A stretch of DNA of 64,000 bases from Sphingomonas sp. 67-36 (lineage in GTDB: Bacteria > Pseudomonadota > Alphaproteobacteria > Sphingomonadales > Sphingomonadaceae). Shown piece by piece: positions 24,847-33,102 of this stretch (within the stretch, counting starts at the first letter, position 1; each line of letters starts with the position of its first letter). Below the pieces are notes generated by a model. The model was not told where the DNA came from and searched no databases. It was given only the letters and a program-made list of their open reading frames with translations. The stretch is from positions 45,742 through 109,741 of the forward strand of contig MKSU01000008.1 in assembly GCA_001897375.1 (NCBI GenBank), given 5' to 3'. Both the position numbers and the translations under genes were made by a program.

Positions 24847-24878
24847 GGATGAAACGGTGCCCGCCGGTCGTTTCATCC
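24847..24878. promoter_or_regulatory. Palindromic bidirectional ECF-type promoter
   Basis: On the plus strand GGATGAAAC (24847-24855), 13 bases, then CGTTTC (24869-24874). Because the element is an inverted repeat (GGATGAAAC / GTTTCATCC), the minus strand reads GGATGAAAC, 13 bases, CGTTTC as well. The GAAAC and CGT cores are typical of ECF promoters. It sits 21 bases before the sigma gene and 26 bases before the subtilase gene. A similar motif precedes the gene at 26305. Confidence 0.6.
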
Positions 24879-24904
24879 ATCGGCACGGGAAAAAAGGAAA
24901 GAGC

Positions 24905-26215
24905 ATGGGCAGGATCGCGAACCTTTGGATGGCGGCGGCGGTGATCGGCATGGCCGCGCCCGTATCCGCGCAGCTTCTCGGCGGCGGGGGCGGCATCCTG
25001 AACGGCGGCCAGTTGGGCAATGTGACCGGCGGCCTGCTCGGGCAATCGACGGCCACGAGGGACACCGTGGTCGGGACGGTCGCCGAGCCGCTGATGACGG
25101 TCGGCGACACGCTGCGCGCCACGGCGCCGGCCGACCTGCTCTCGCTCCGGCGGCAGCGGATCGCCACGCTTGTCCGCGACAATCGCGCCGTGCTGGATGT
25201 CGACGATCGCGGCAATCCGGTCCGCCGCGACGAGATCGTCGGGATCGGGCTGACCGATGAGCAGATCGCCAAGGCGACGGCGGCGGGCTTCGCCGTGCGC
25301 GGCAGGGAGTCGATCGAGGCGCTGGGGCTCGGCGCGACCATCTTCGCCCCGCCGGGGAGAAAACCCGTGCGCAAGGCGATCGGCGCGCTGCGGGCGCTCG
25401 TGCCCGGCGCGCAATTCATGCTCGACCCGATCTACGAGCCGGCGCGGGCGCCGCTCGCCCCGGCCGGGGGCGTCGCCGAGGGAAATGGCGCGGCGGCAAG
25501 CGGCGCGCGCATCGGCCTGATCGACGGAGGTGTCGGCAGCCATCCCGCCTTCGCCAACGCGCGGATCGAGCAGCGCGGTTTCGCCGGGCCGCCGAAGCCG
25601 ACCGGCCACGGCACGGCGGTCGCCTCGCTGATGGTCGGCAGCGCGGGCGTCTTCCATGGCGCGGCACCGGGGGCATCGCTGCTGGTGGCGGACGTCTATG
25701 GCGGCTCGGCGGCGAATGGCTCGGCGGTCGCGATCGCACGCGCGATGGGATGGCTCGCCGCGAACGGCGCGCGCGTCGTCAACATCAGCCTCGTCGGCCC
25801 GCCCAACCCGTTGCTGGAGGCGGCGACGAAGGCGCTGCTCGCGCGCGGCGTCCTCGTCGTCGCGGCGGTCGGCAACGACGGCCCGGCGGCGCCTCCGCAA
25901 TATCCCGCTTCCTATCCCGGCGTGATCGCCGTCACCGGGGTCGATGCGAAGGGGCGTGCGCTGATCGAGGCCGGGCGCGCGCTCCACCTCGATTTCGCCG
26001 CGCCCGGCGCGGACATGGCCGGGGCGGTGCCCGGCGGCGGCTGGGAGGCGTTGCGCGGCACATCCTTCGCCGCCCCGCTGGTCGCCGCGCGGCTGGTGCG
26101 CGTGGGCAGCATCGTCGCCCTTGCGGCCGAGGCCCGGCCGGGCAGCGGACGGGTGGGGCGCGGCATCGTGTGCGGCGCCTGCGCCATCCCGCCGAAAAGC
26201 CTTGGCGTGAAATAA
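24905..26215 (+). CDS. Secreted S8 (subtilisin) family serine peptidase
   Basis: The 436-residue precursor has a signal peptide (about 1-22, ending VSAQ), a glycine-rich linker starting LLGGGGG, a helical pro-like region (about 60-180) and a subtilase domain. The triad is Asp207 in GLIDGGV, His235 in GHGTAVASL and Ser387 in GTSFAAPL, with Asn324 in AVGND for the oxyanion hole. It should act in the periplasm or outside. It is divergent from the ECF sigma operon and is probably under its control. Confidence 0.93.
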   Translation: MGRIANLWMAAAVIGMAAPVSAQLLGGGGGILNGGQLGNVTGGLLGQSTATRDTVVGTVAEPLMTVGDTLRATAPADLLSLRRQRIATLVRDNRAVLDVDDRGNPVRRDEIVGIGLTDEQIAKATAAGFAVRGRESIEALGLGATIFAPPGRKPVRKAIGALRALVPGAQFMLDPIYEPARAPLAPAGGVAEGNGAAASGARIGLIDGGVGSHPAFANARIEQRGFAGPPKPTGHGTAVASLMVGSAGVFHGAAPGASLLVADVYGGSAANGSAVAIARAMGWLAANGARVVNISLVGPPNPLLEAATKALLARGVLVVAAVGNDGPAAPPQYPASYPGVIAVTGVDAKGRALIEAGRALHLDFAAPGADMAGAVPGGGWEALRGTSFAAPLVAARLVRVGSIVALAAEARPGSGRVGRGIVCGACAIPPKSLGVK

Positions 26216-26230
26216 ATCCGCGGCGCTGGG

Positions 26231-26254
26231 ATTAAACCCGATCGCGCCAACGTT
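26231..26254 (+). promoter_or_regulatory. Putative ECF promoter, second copy
   Basis: GGATTAAAC (26229-26237), 13 bases, then CGTT (26251-26254): same spacing and nearly the same boxes as the element at 24847. It lies about 50 bases before the Gly/Ala-rich protein gene, which suggests a small regulon of the sigma factor. Confidence 0.5.
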
Positions 26255-26304
26255 GCTCTCTCAGGACCGGGAAGCGAGCCCGGTCGCCGAAGAGGAGAAG
26301 AGTG

Positions 26305-27075
26305 ATGAACAAGGTTCGGATTCCCCTGATGGCGGCGGCGATGATCGTGGCCGGGGCGGGCGCCATGCCGGCCGGCGCGCAATTGCTCGGCGGTGCGGGC
26401 GGCGGCGGTGGATTGCTTGGCGGCGCAGTGGGGCAGGCGGGAAGCCTGGGCGGCGCCGTGTCCGGTGCCGGCGATCTGGGCGCCGGGCGGCTCGGCTCGG
26501 CGACGGGCAGCCTTTCGAACAGCGTGTCCGGATCGGGGAGCGTTCGCGGCCATCGCTCGGTCAACGCCAGGTCCGGCAAGGTGTCGGGCGACGCCGGCCT
26601 CGCGGGCTCGGTGAGCCGCAGCACCAATGCGACGCTGGGCGCGACCGGCGGCAACGGCGGCGCGCTCGCCGGAACGATGAGCAATTCGGGAAGCGCGAGC
26701 GTCAGCCGCAACGTCGGCGGCAGCGCGCAACTGATCGGCACCGATCAGGTGTCGAACACCGTCGGCGCGGCCCGCGACCGCGCGACCAACGCCGTCGGCA
26801 CCGCGCGGGATCGCGCGGCCGGTGCGGTCGGCAAGGCGCGCACGACGACCGGCAATGCGGTGAACGCCGCCGCCAGTCGCGCCGGCATGGCCGCCGGAAC
26901 CGTGCGTGACCGGGCGGGAAGTGCGGTCAACGATGCGCGCAACGCGGCGGGGTCGGCTGGCGCGAATGCCTCGGGCAGCCTCGCCGGCACGGTTTCCGGG
27001 GCGTCCGGGTCGGCGAGCGGATCGGGCGCGGCGGATGGCGGTGCCTCGGCCAGCGCGGGCACGCCGAAGAACTGA
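26305..27075 (+). CDS. Gly/Ala/Ser-rich secreted protein with LEA-like repeats
   Basis: The 256-residue protein has a signal peptide (1-24, ending AGAQ) and then LLGGAGGGGGLLGG, almost the same mature start as the neighbouring subtilase. The centre contains degenerate repeats of the form ARDRATNAVG, ARDRAAGAVG, VRDRAGSAVN, reminiscent of LEA/hydrophilin helices, followed by a Ser/Gly/Ala tail. Composition suggests a disordered envelope protein. I do not recognise a defined family. The preceding GTG is also in frame; ATG 26305 follows AGGAGAAG better. Confidence 0.72.
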   Translation: MNKVRIPLMAAAMIVAGAGAMPAGAQLLGGAGGGGGLLGGAVGQAGSLGGAVSGAGDLGAGRLGSATGSLSNSVSGSGSVRGHRSVNARSGKVSGDAGLAGSVSRSTNATLGATGGNGGALAGTMSNSGSASVSRNVGGSAQLIGTDQVSNTVGAARDRATNAVGTARDRAAGAVGKARTTTGNAVNAAASRAGMAAGTVRDRAGSAVNDARNAAGSAGANASGSLAGTVSGASGSASGSGAADGGASASAGTPKN

Positions 27076-27099
27076 TCGTCACATTGACCGAATTGACGG

Positions 27100-27125
27100 A
27101 GCTGCCGGATTGCTGTCCGGCAGCT
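27100..27125 (+). terminator. Hairpin after Gly-rich gene, probable weak terminator
   Basis: AGCTGCCGGA (27100-27109) pairs perfectly with TCCGGCAGCT (27116-27125) over a six-base loop. The tail after it is only moderately T-rich (TTCGTCTGCTTTCC), so termination may be partial. Confidence 0.55.
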
Positions 27126-27299
27126 TTCGTCTGCTTTCCGTCCGCTAGATCTTACGGCGCGAGCCGGCGACCTCACCCGCTTTCGGCACGTAAATGCTGT
27201 AAATCGGCACATCGACTAATCTTTCAGGTCGGCAAAACCTCTCATATAGGTATCGGCGTTCAGCGGACTCAGAGCCGCGCCGCCAAGGGAGGGTATGTC

Positions 27300-29429
27300 A
27301 TGAAGTTTCGCCCAGTTCTTGCCGCCTCGACGGCGCTCGCCGTGCTGTGCCCCGGCGTTGCGTTCGGTCAGGCTTCCGGCGCCGCGACTTCGGATGCGTC
27401 GGCGGCGATCCAGCCGGGCGACATCGTGGTGACTGCGCGCCAGCGCCAGGAATCGCTCAAGGACGTGCCGATCGCGGTCACCGCCGTGTCGGGCGACACG
27501 ATCAAGGAACAGCAGATCACGCTGATCAAGGACATCGCGAATATCGCGCCGGGCGTGAACATCAATTCGGATTCCGCCGGCCGCGCGTTCATCTCGATGC
27601 GCGGCATCGGCACGACCATCATCGACACGGTCCAGCCGGGCGTCGGCCTGTTCATCGACGGCGTCTATCAGCCCAATACGAGCTATCTCAATTCGCCGCT
27701 CGTCGATGTCGAGCGCGTCGAGGTGCTGCGCGGCCCGCAGGGGACTTTGTTCGGCAACAACACGCTGGGCGGCGCGATCAGCGTCATCACCCGCCAGCCC
27801 TCCAATACGTTCGAGGGCCGCGTGGATGGCGCCCTCGCCTCCGGCGACAATTACGGCAGCGTCTCGGGCAGCATCAGCGGGCCGATCGTCAAGGACGTCC
27901 TGCAATTCCGCATCGGCGCCGCCTATCACACCCAGGACGGCTTCGGCCGCAACACCCTCGCCAACGGCAGGATCAATCCGCTCGAGACGAAGAGCGTCAA
28001 CGGCACCTTGCGTTTCGTGCCGACCGACTGGGCGGTGCTCACGCTCAAGGGCAGCTACGACCACGTGTTCGGCGGAAGCGTCCCGTATATGACGGTGACC
28101 GGGCCGAGCGATTTCCACCTCGACACCGCGACCAACTTGCTGAGCGTCGTGGCGATCGACTATTACGCCGTCACCGGCAAGGGCGAGTTCGACGTCCGCT
28201 CGCTCAACACCAAGATCACGGCGATCGGCAGCTACAATCAGTCGGATGCGTACAGCACCGGCGACGGAGACTTCACCGCGGTCGATTTCCTGCGCGGCAC
28301 CAACAACCGCTTCCTCAAGACGACGAGCGGCGAGCTGCGCTTCGACACGAAATGGTCGGATCATGTTTCGACGCTGCTGGGCGCCTTCTACAGCAATGCG
28401 ACCAACGACCAGTATATCACCAACACCATCGTGCCGCTCGACCTCACCGTGCCGGCCGTCGGGCATGCCGACAACAAGAATTACGCGATCTTCGGCACCG
28501 CCTTCATCAAGCTCGGCGAGACGCTCGATCTTGCCGCGGGCCTCCGCTTCGACCACCAGAAGCTGACGGCGTTCAATTCCTCGCAGGGCGGCGACTTCGC
28601 CATCTACGAGGCCAATCAGGTCCAGCCCCGCGTCACGCTGACCAAGCATTGGACGCCGGATTTCATGACCTATGCCTCGGTCGCGCGCGGCACGCGCGGC
28701 GGCGGCCAGAACGAGCCGAGCGCGCCGAACGCGCTGTATCGCGGCGACAGCGTCTGGACCTATGAGGTCGGCGCGAAGGCGAGCGCGTTCAACCGGCGCC
28801 TCTCCTTCAGCATCGACGGCTTCTACAACGACTATAACGACTTCATCGGGCCGAACGCGCTGGCGCCGAGCACGGGCGGCGCGGGCTATGTCTCGGTGAA
28901 CCTCAACGCCGGCCATGTCGAAAGCTACGGCATGGAAGGCGAGTTCGACGCCCGCCTGACGAACTGGTGGCGCCTCTACGGCAACATCACGCTCCTCCAC
29001 GCCCGCGTGACCGACGGGACGGAGTGGTTCCAGACCACCGGCTATGCCTATCCGGGGGATCGCATCCCGTTCGTGCCCGACGTGAACGGAATGATCGGCA
29101 CGACGATCAAGGCGCCGGTCGTTGAGGACCAGTCGATCGTGTTCGACGCCAGCGTGATCTACAAGGGCAGCCGCGCCGGTGAATCGCTCGACGCGGCCTC
29201 CGTCCCGATGATGCCGTCGTTCACGCTCGTCAACGCGTCGATCGGCTGGCAGACCCCGCATTTCGAAGTGGCGCTCTTCGCCACGAACCTGTTCGACGAA
29301 AAGTATCAGGAGACCTATCTGGATTCCTCGCTCCTCGGCCGAGCGGGCGTCCCCGCGTTTCTCGTCAACAACCTGGCCATTCAGGGGAACCGTCGCCGGG
29401 TCGGCTTGCGGGGCTCCATCAAATTCTGA
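27300..29429 (+). CDS. TonB-dependent receptor
   Basis: The 709-residue outer-membrane receptor has a signal peptide (1-24, ending AFGQ), then DIVVTARQRQESLKDVPIAVTAVSGD, the TonB-box/plug start typical of sphingomonad receptors. VERVEVLRGPQGTLFGNNTLGGAISV marks the plug, and a barrel of about 550 residues ends in VGLRGSIKF. The start follows AAGGGAGGG. It begins a block of catabolic genes on the same strand, with an FAD oxidase gene only 10 bases downstream, so it probably imports the substrate of that pathway. The ligand is unknown. Confidence 0.93.
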   Translation: MKFRPVLAASTALAVLCPGVAFGQASGAATSDASAAIQPGDIVVTARQRQESLKDVPIAVTAVSGDTIKEQQITLIKDIANIAPGVNINSDSAGRAFISMRGIGTTIIDTVQPGVGLFIDGVYQPNTSYLNSPLVDVERVEVLRGPQGTLFGNNTLGGAISVITRQPSNTFEGRVDGALASGDNYGSVSGSISGPIVKDVLQFRIGAAYHTQDGFGRNTLANGRINPLETKSVNGTLRFVPTDWAVLTLKGSYDHVFGGSVPYMTVTGPSDFHLDTATNLLSVVAIDYYAVTGKGEFDVRSLNTKITAIGSYNQSDAYSTGDGDFTAVDFLRGTNNRFLKTTSGELRFDTKWSDHVSTLLGAFYSNATNDQYITNTIVPLDLTVPAVGHADNKNYAIFGTAFIKLGETLDLAAGLRFDHQKLTAFNSSQGGDFAIYEANQVQPRVTLTKHWTPDFMTYASVARGTRGGGQNEPSAPNALYRGDSVWTYEVGAKASAFNRRLSFSIDGFYNDYNDFIGPNALAPSTGGAGYVSVNLNAGHVESYGMEGEFDARLTNWWRLYGNITLLHARVTDGTEWFQTTGYAYPGDRIPFVPDVNGMIGTTIKAPVVEDQSIVFDASVIYKGSRAGESLDAASVPMMPSFTLVNASIGWQTPHFEVALFATNLFDEKYQETYLDSSLLGRAGVPAFLVNNLAIQGNRRRVGLRGSIKF

Positions 29430-29439
29430 GGTCTTCGCG

Positions 29440-30840
29440 ATGCAATCGGGACAAGAGCTTGAACGTAAACCCCTCGATGCCGCTTTCCTCGATGCGCTTC
29501 GCGAGCGGTTCGGGGATCGCCTGAGCCGGTCCGCCGCGATCCTCGAGCAACACGGGCGGAGCGAGACGCATTACGGGCAGAGCGTGCCCGACGCGGTCGT
29601 GTTCGCGCATTCGACCGAGGAGGTGGCGGCGCTCGTCGCGCTTTGCGCACGTTTCTCGGTGCCCATCGTGCCCTTCGGGGCGGGCACTTCGATCGAGGGC
29701 AATGCCCTGCCGGTGCGCGGGGGGGTGTCGGTCGATCTTTCGCAGATGGATGCGATCGTCGCGGTGAACGCCGGGGACTTCGATTGCACCGTGCAGGCGG
29801 GGTGCCGGCGGGAGCAGCTCAACGCCCATCTGCGCGACCTGGGGCTGTTCTTCCCGATCGATCCCGGCGCCAATGCGACGATCGGCGGCATGGCCTCGAC
29901 ACGGGCGTCGGGAACGAACGCCGTCCGGTACGGGACGATGCGCGAGGCCGTGCTGTCGCTGACCGTGGTGACGCCGGACGCGCGGGTGATACGGACGGCG
30001 AGACGCGCGCGGAAATCGGCCGCCGGCTATGATCTGACGCGCCTTTTCATCGGGGCGGAAGGCACGCTCGGCATCATCACCGAGGTGACGCTGCGCCTCC
30101 ATCCCATACCGGAGGCGGTCAGCGCCGCGGTATGCGGCTTCGAGACGATCGCGGGGGCGGTGGAGACGGTCGTCCAGGCGATCCAGTGCGGCGTGCCGCT
30201 CGCGCGGATCGAGCTGCTCGACGATGCGCAGATCCGGGCGGTGAATGCGTGGTCGAAGCTCGACCTGCCGGAGCTTCCGACCCTATTCCTCGAATTTCAC
30301 GGGTCCGTGAACGGCGTCGCCGAGCAGATCGAGACGTTGGGCGCGCTCGCCAGCCAGAATGGCGGGGGCGATTTCCAGTGGTCGAACCTGCCCGAGGAGC
30401 GATCAAGGTTGTGGCGGGCGCGTCACGAAGCCTATTACGCCGCGATCAACCTGCGGCCGGGCGCGGTCGGGTGGACCACCGACGTCTGCGTGCCGATCAG
30501 CCGCCTGCCGGAATGTATCGCCGAAACCAAGCGCGATCTGGACCGGGCCTCGATACCGGCGACGATCCTGGGCCATGTCGGCGACGGCAACTTCCATGTG
30601 ATCTTTCCGATCGACCCCCGATCCACCGACGAGCTGCGGGAGGTCGAGGCATTGAACGACCGCATCGTCGCGCGCGCGCTGGCGATGGACGGCACCTGCA
30701 CCGGCGAGCACGGCATCGGCCTCGGCAAGCAGGCGGCGCTGATCGAGGAACTCGGCGACGCCGTCGATGTCATGAGGACGGTGAAGCGCGCGCTCGACCC
30801 TCAGGACCTGTTCAACCCCGGCAAGATCTTCCAGCTATAA
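29440..30840 (+). CDS. FAD-binding oxidoreductase (glycolate/D-lactate dehydrogenase type)
   Basis: The 466-residue protein has a PCMH FAD domain (VPFGAGTSIEGNALPV, DPGANATIGGMASTRASGTNAVRYGTM) and the FAD-oxidase_C domain (ILGHVGDGNFHVIFPID, GEHGIGLGKQAAL). It should oxidise a 2-hydroxy acid such as D-lactate, glycolate or an aldonate-like acid, with electrons going to cytochrome or quinone. It is a second, distinct member besides the gene at 5649. Position directly after the TonB receptor and before a sugar/acid transporter suggests it works on the imported compound or a product of it. Confidence 0.9.
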   Translation: MQSGQELERKPLDAAFLDALRERFGDRLSRSAAILEQHGRSETHYGQSVPDAVVFAHSTEEVAALVALCARFSVPIVPFGAGTSIEGNALPVRGGVSVDLSQMDAIVAVNAGDFDCTVQAGCRREQLNAHLRDLGLFFPIDPGANATIGGMASTRASGTNAVRYGTMREAVLSLTVVTPDARVIRTARRARKSAAGYDLTRLFIGAEGTLGIITEVTLRLHPIPEAVSAAVCGFETIAGAVETVVQAIQCGVPLARIELLDDAQIRAVNAWSKLDLPELPTLFLEFHGSVNGVAEQIETLGALASQNGGGDFQWSNLPEERSRLWRARHEAYYAAINLRPGAVGWTTDVCVPISRLPECIAETKRDLDRASIPATILGHVGDGNFHVIFPIDPRSTDELREVEALNDRIVARALAMDGTCTGEHGIGLGKQAALIEELGDAVDVMRTVKRALDPQDLFNPGKIFQL

Positions 30841-30913
30841 TCATGCGGCGCATCCCAAAGGCTCCGTCGCATCGCGACGCCTGCGACAGGCCCCTCTCCG
30901 GGCGGGCCTGCCG

Positions 30914-32197
30914 GTGAGCGCCGGCCGGGATTTTCGTGCGGCGCTCCCGTCGCTGCTGATCATCGCCGTGCTGATGGCGGCGGGCAACACGATGATGGGC
31001 GTGTTCGCCACCGTGCAGGAAGCCGCCAAGGCCGAGCTCGGCCTGAGCGACACCCAGATCGGCCTGATGCAGGGCCTCGCCAATTCGATCCCGCTCGCCT
31101 TATTGTCGGTCCCCATGGGGTTGCTGGTCGACAGGCTGAACAGGGTCCGGCTGCTCGCGCTGACCTCGCTCATATGGACGGCCGGCACGTTGCTGACGGC
31201 CTATGCGGACAGCCTGTCCATCCTGTTCACGGCGCGGATGCTGGCGGGGCTGGGGGCGAATATCTCCACCACGATCGGGGTGTCGCTCGCGGCGGACCTG
31301 TGCCGGGCGGAGATACGCGGCCGGTCGATGCTGCTGCTGACGATCGGGAAATATGCCGGCAGCGCGGCCGCCTTCGCGCTCGGCGGCCAGCTTTTCGGCC
31401 TGTTCGCGAAGAGTGGCCTGTACGGGCTTCCGGCGTGGCGTTCGGTTCATCTCGTCCTCGGCCTCGGCAGCGCCGCACTGACCCTGTTGCTGCTGGCGTT
31501 GCGCGAACCGGCGCGGCAGGAGCGCGAGACCATCTCAGCCCCCGCGAGGATGGTGGCGCGGGAACTATGGGCGCGGCGCGCGTTTCTTCTTCCGATGTTT
31601 GTGGGACAAACCAGCGTGCTGATGGCGGATGCGGCGGCGGCGATCTGGGCCGCGCCCGTCCTGTCGCGCAGCTTCGGGCAGACGCCCGCGCAGTTTGCCG
31701 GCTGGATGGGCCTCGTCGTGTTCGGCGCGGGGGTCGTCGGCGCCCTCGCGGGCGGGATCGCGGCGGATTGGGGGCATCGCAGCGGCAGGCGCGGCGGCAT
31801 ATTGATCGGCGCGGTGATCGCGGCGCTGGTTGCTTTCCCGGCCGCGCTGTTCCCGATCATGCCGAATGTCTTCTGGTTCGGGGCGGCGATGACGCTGCTG
31901 CTGCTCGGAGGAACCGTCACCGGCCTTGTCGTCGCGACGGCCATCGCGGTTCTCCTGCCCAATGAACTGCGCGGCCTGTGCGTCGGCACGTTCGTCGCGT
32001 TCGGCGGGCTGATCGCATTCGGGCTCAGCCCGCCGCTGGTCACCGGGCTGAGCCTGTGGCTGGGTGGCGAGAGCCATCTTGCCGCCGCGCTCGCCGTCGT
32101 CGGCCTCGCCGTCAGCATCATCGGCGTGCTGGGCTTCGCGCTCGCCTATCGCAACGCCCCGCTCAATTATGGCGACGAAGCGGCGGACCTCCGGTGA
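30914..32197 (+). CDS. MFS transporter, spinster-like
   Basis: The 427-residue protein starts with GTG and has 12 hydrophobic segments. The LGLSDTQIGLMQGLANSIPLALLSVPMGLLVDRLNRVRLL loop between helices 2 and 3 and the R-x-LAGLGANIS segment match the spinster-like major-facilitator group common in sphingomonads. It should carry an organic acid, sugar or aromatic compound over the inner membrane. Its stop overlaps the GTG of the fructokinase gene, so import and phosphorylation are co-translated. Substrate is inferred from that neighbour only. Confidence 0.9.
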   Translation: MSAGRDFRAALPSLLIIAVLMAAGNTMMGVFATVQEAAKAELGLSDTQIGLMQGLANSIPLALLSVPMGLLVDRLNRVRLLALTSLIWTAGTLLTAYADSLSILFTARMLAGLGANISTTIGVSLAADLCRAEIRGRSMLLLTIGKYAGSAAAFALGGQLFGLFAKSGLYGLPAWRSVHLVLGLGSAALTLLLLALREPARQERETISAPARMVARELWARRAFLLPMFVGQTSVLMADAAAAIWAAPVLSRSFGQTPAQFAGWMGLVVFGAGVVGALAGGIAADWGHRSGRRGGILIGAVIAALVAFPAALFPIMPNVFWFGAAMTLLLLGGTVTGLVVATAIAVLLPNELRGLCVGTFVAFGGLIAFGLSPPLVTGLSLWLGGESHLAAALAVVGLAVSIIGVLGFALAYRNAPLNYGDEAADLR

Positions 32198-33102
32198 GCG
32201 GGCTTTTCGGCGCGATCGAGGCGGGCGGCACGAAGTGGAACCTCGGCGTCTTCACCGCCGATGGCGAGGCGATCGAGCGCGCGCGCATCGCCACGACCCG
32301 GCCCGACGAGACGATAGGGCAGGCCCTCGCCTTCTTCGAGAAGCGATGCGCCGGAACCGGATATGCCGCCATCGGCATTGCCAGCTTCGGCCCGATCGAA
32401 CTGCGCCCCGGCGCCGCGCGGTGGGGATATATGCTCGACACGCCAAAGGCCGGATGGGCGGGCACGGATATCGTCGGCCCGTTCCGCGCGCGACTGCGTT
32501 GCCCGGCCGGCTTCGACACCGACGTCAACGGCGCCGCGCTGGCGGAGCATCTGTGGGGTGCCGCGCGCGGGTGCGCGAACGCCGTCTATATCACCGTCGG
32601 GACGGGGATCGGCGGCGGCGCGATCATCCGCGGCGAGCCGGTCCATGGCTTTCGCCATCCGGAAATGGGCCATGTCGCGGTCGGGCGGCATCCCGACGAC
32701 CGCGACTTCCCCGGCGTCTGCCCTTTCCACGGCGATTGCATGGAGGGTCTGGCGAGCGGACCCGCGATCCGCGCGCGCTGGGGTTGCTCGTTGTCGGAAC
32801 TGGCGGCGGATCATCCGGGCAGGCGCATCATCGCCGATTATCTCGGCCAGCTCGCGATCATGCAGATGGCGCTGCTGTCCTGCGAGCGGATCGTCTTCGG
32901 CGGCGGCGTGCTCGAAACGCCGGGGCTGCTTGACATGATCCGCGCGGAGGCGAAGCGTCGCGACAACGGCTACTTCGGTTATCGCGACCTGGCGGAGATC
33001 ATCGTTCCTCCCGCCCTCGGCGAGCGGGCGGGCCTGATGGGCGGACTGGCGCTCGCGCAACGCGCGCTCGCCGCACAGGCGGACGAGCAGCGCGGGGAAT
33101 GA
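32194..33102 (+). CDS. ROK family sugar kinase, probable fructokinase
   Basis: The 302-residue protein has the ROK ATP site GAIEAGGTKWNLGVF (residues 5-19), the sugar site DVNGAALAEHLWGAARG, the GTGIGGGAI motif, and a zinc motif with the order His (GHVAVGRHP), Cys (GVCPFHG), His and Cys (GDCMEGLASGPA). This zinc-containing subgroup includes bacterial fructokinases that make fructose-6-phosphate. It starts with GTG inside the stop of the MFS gene and overlaps the next dehydrogenase gene by an ATGA, so the three are tightly coupled. Confidence 0.88.
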   Translation: MSGLFGAIEAGGTKWNLGVFTADGEAIERARIATTRPDETIGQALAFFEKRCAGTGYAAIGIASFGPIELRPGAARWGYMLDTPKAGWAGTDIVGPFRARLRCPAGFDTDVNGAALAEHLWGAARGCANAVYITVGTGIGGGAIIRGEPVHGFRHPEMGHVAVGRHPDDRDFPGVCPFHGDCMEGLASGPAIRARWGCSLSELAADHPGRRIIADYLGQLAIMQMALLSCERIVFGGGVLETPGLLDMIRAEAKRRDNGYFGYRDLAEIIVPPALGERAGLMGGLALAQRALAAQADEQRGE

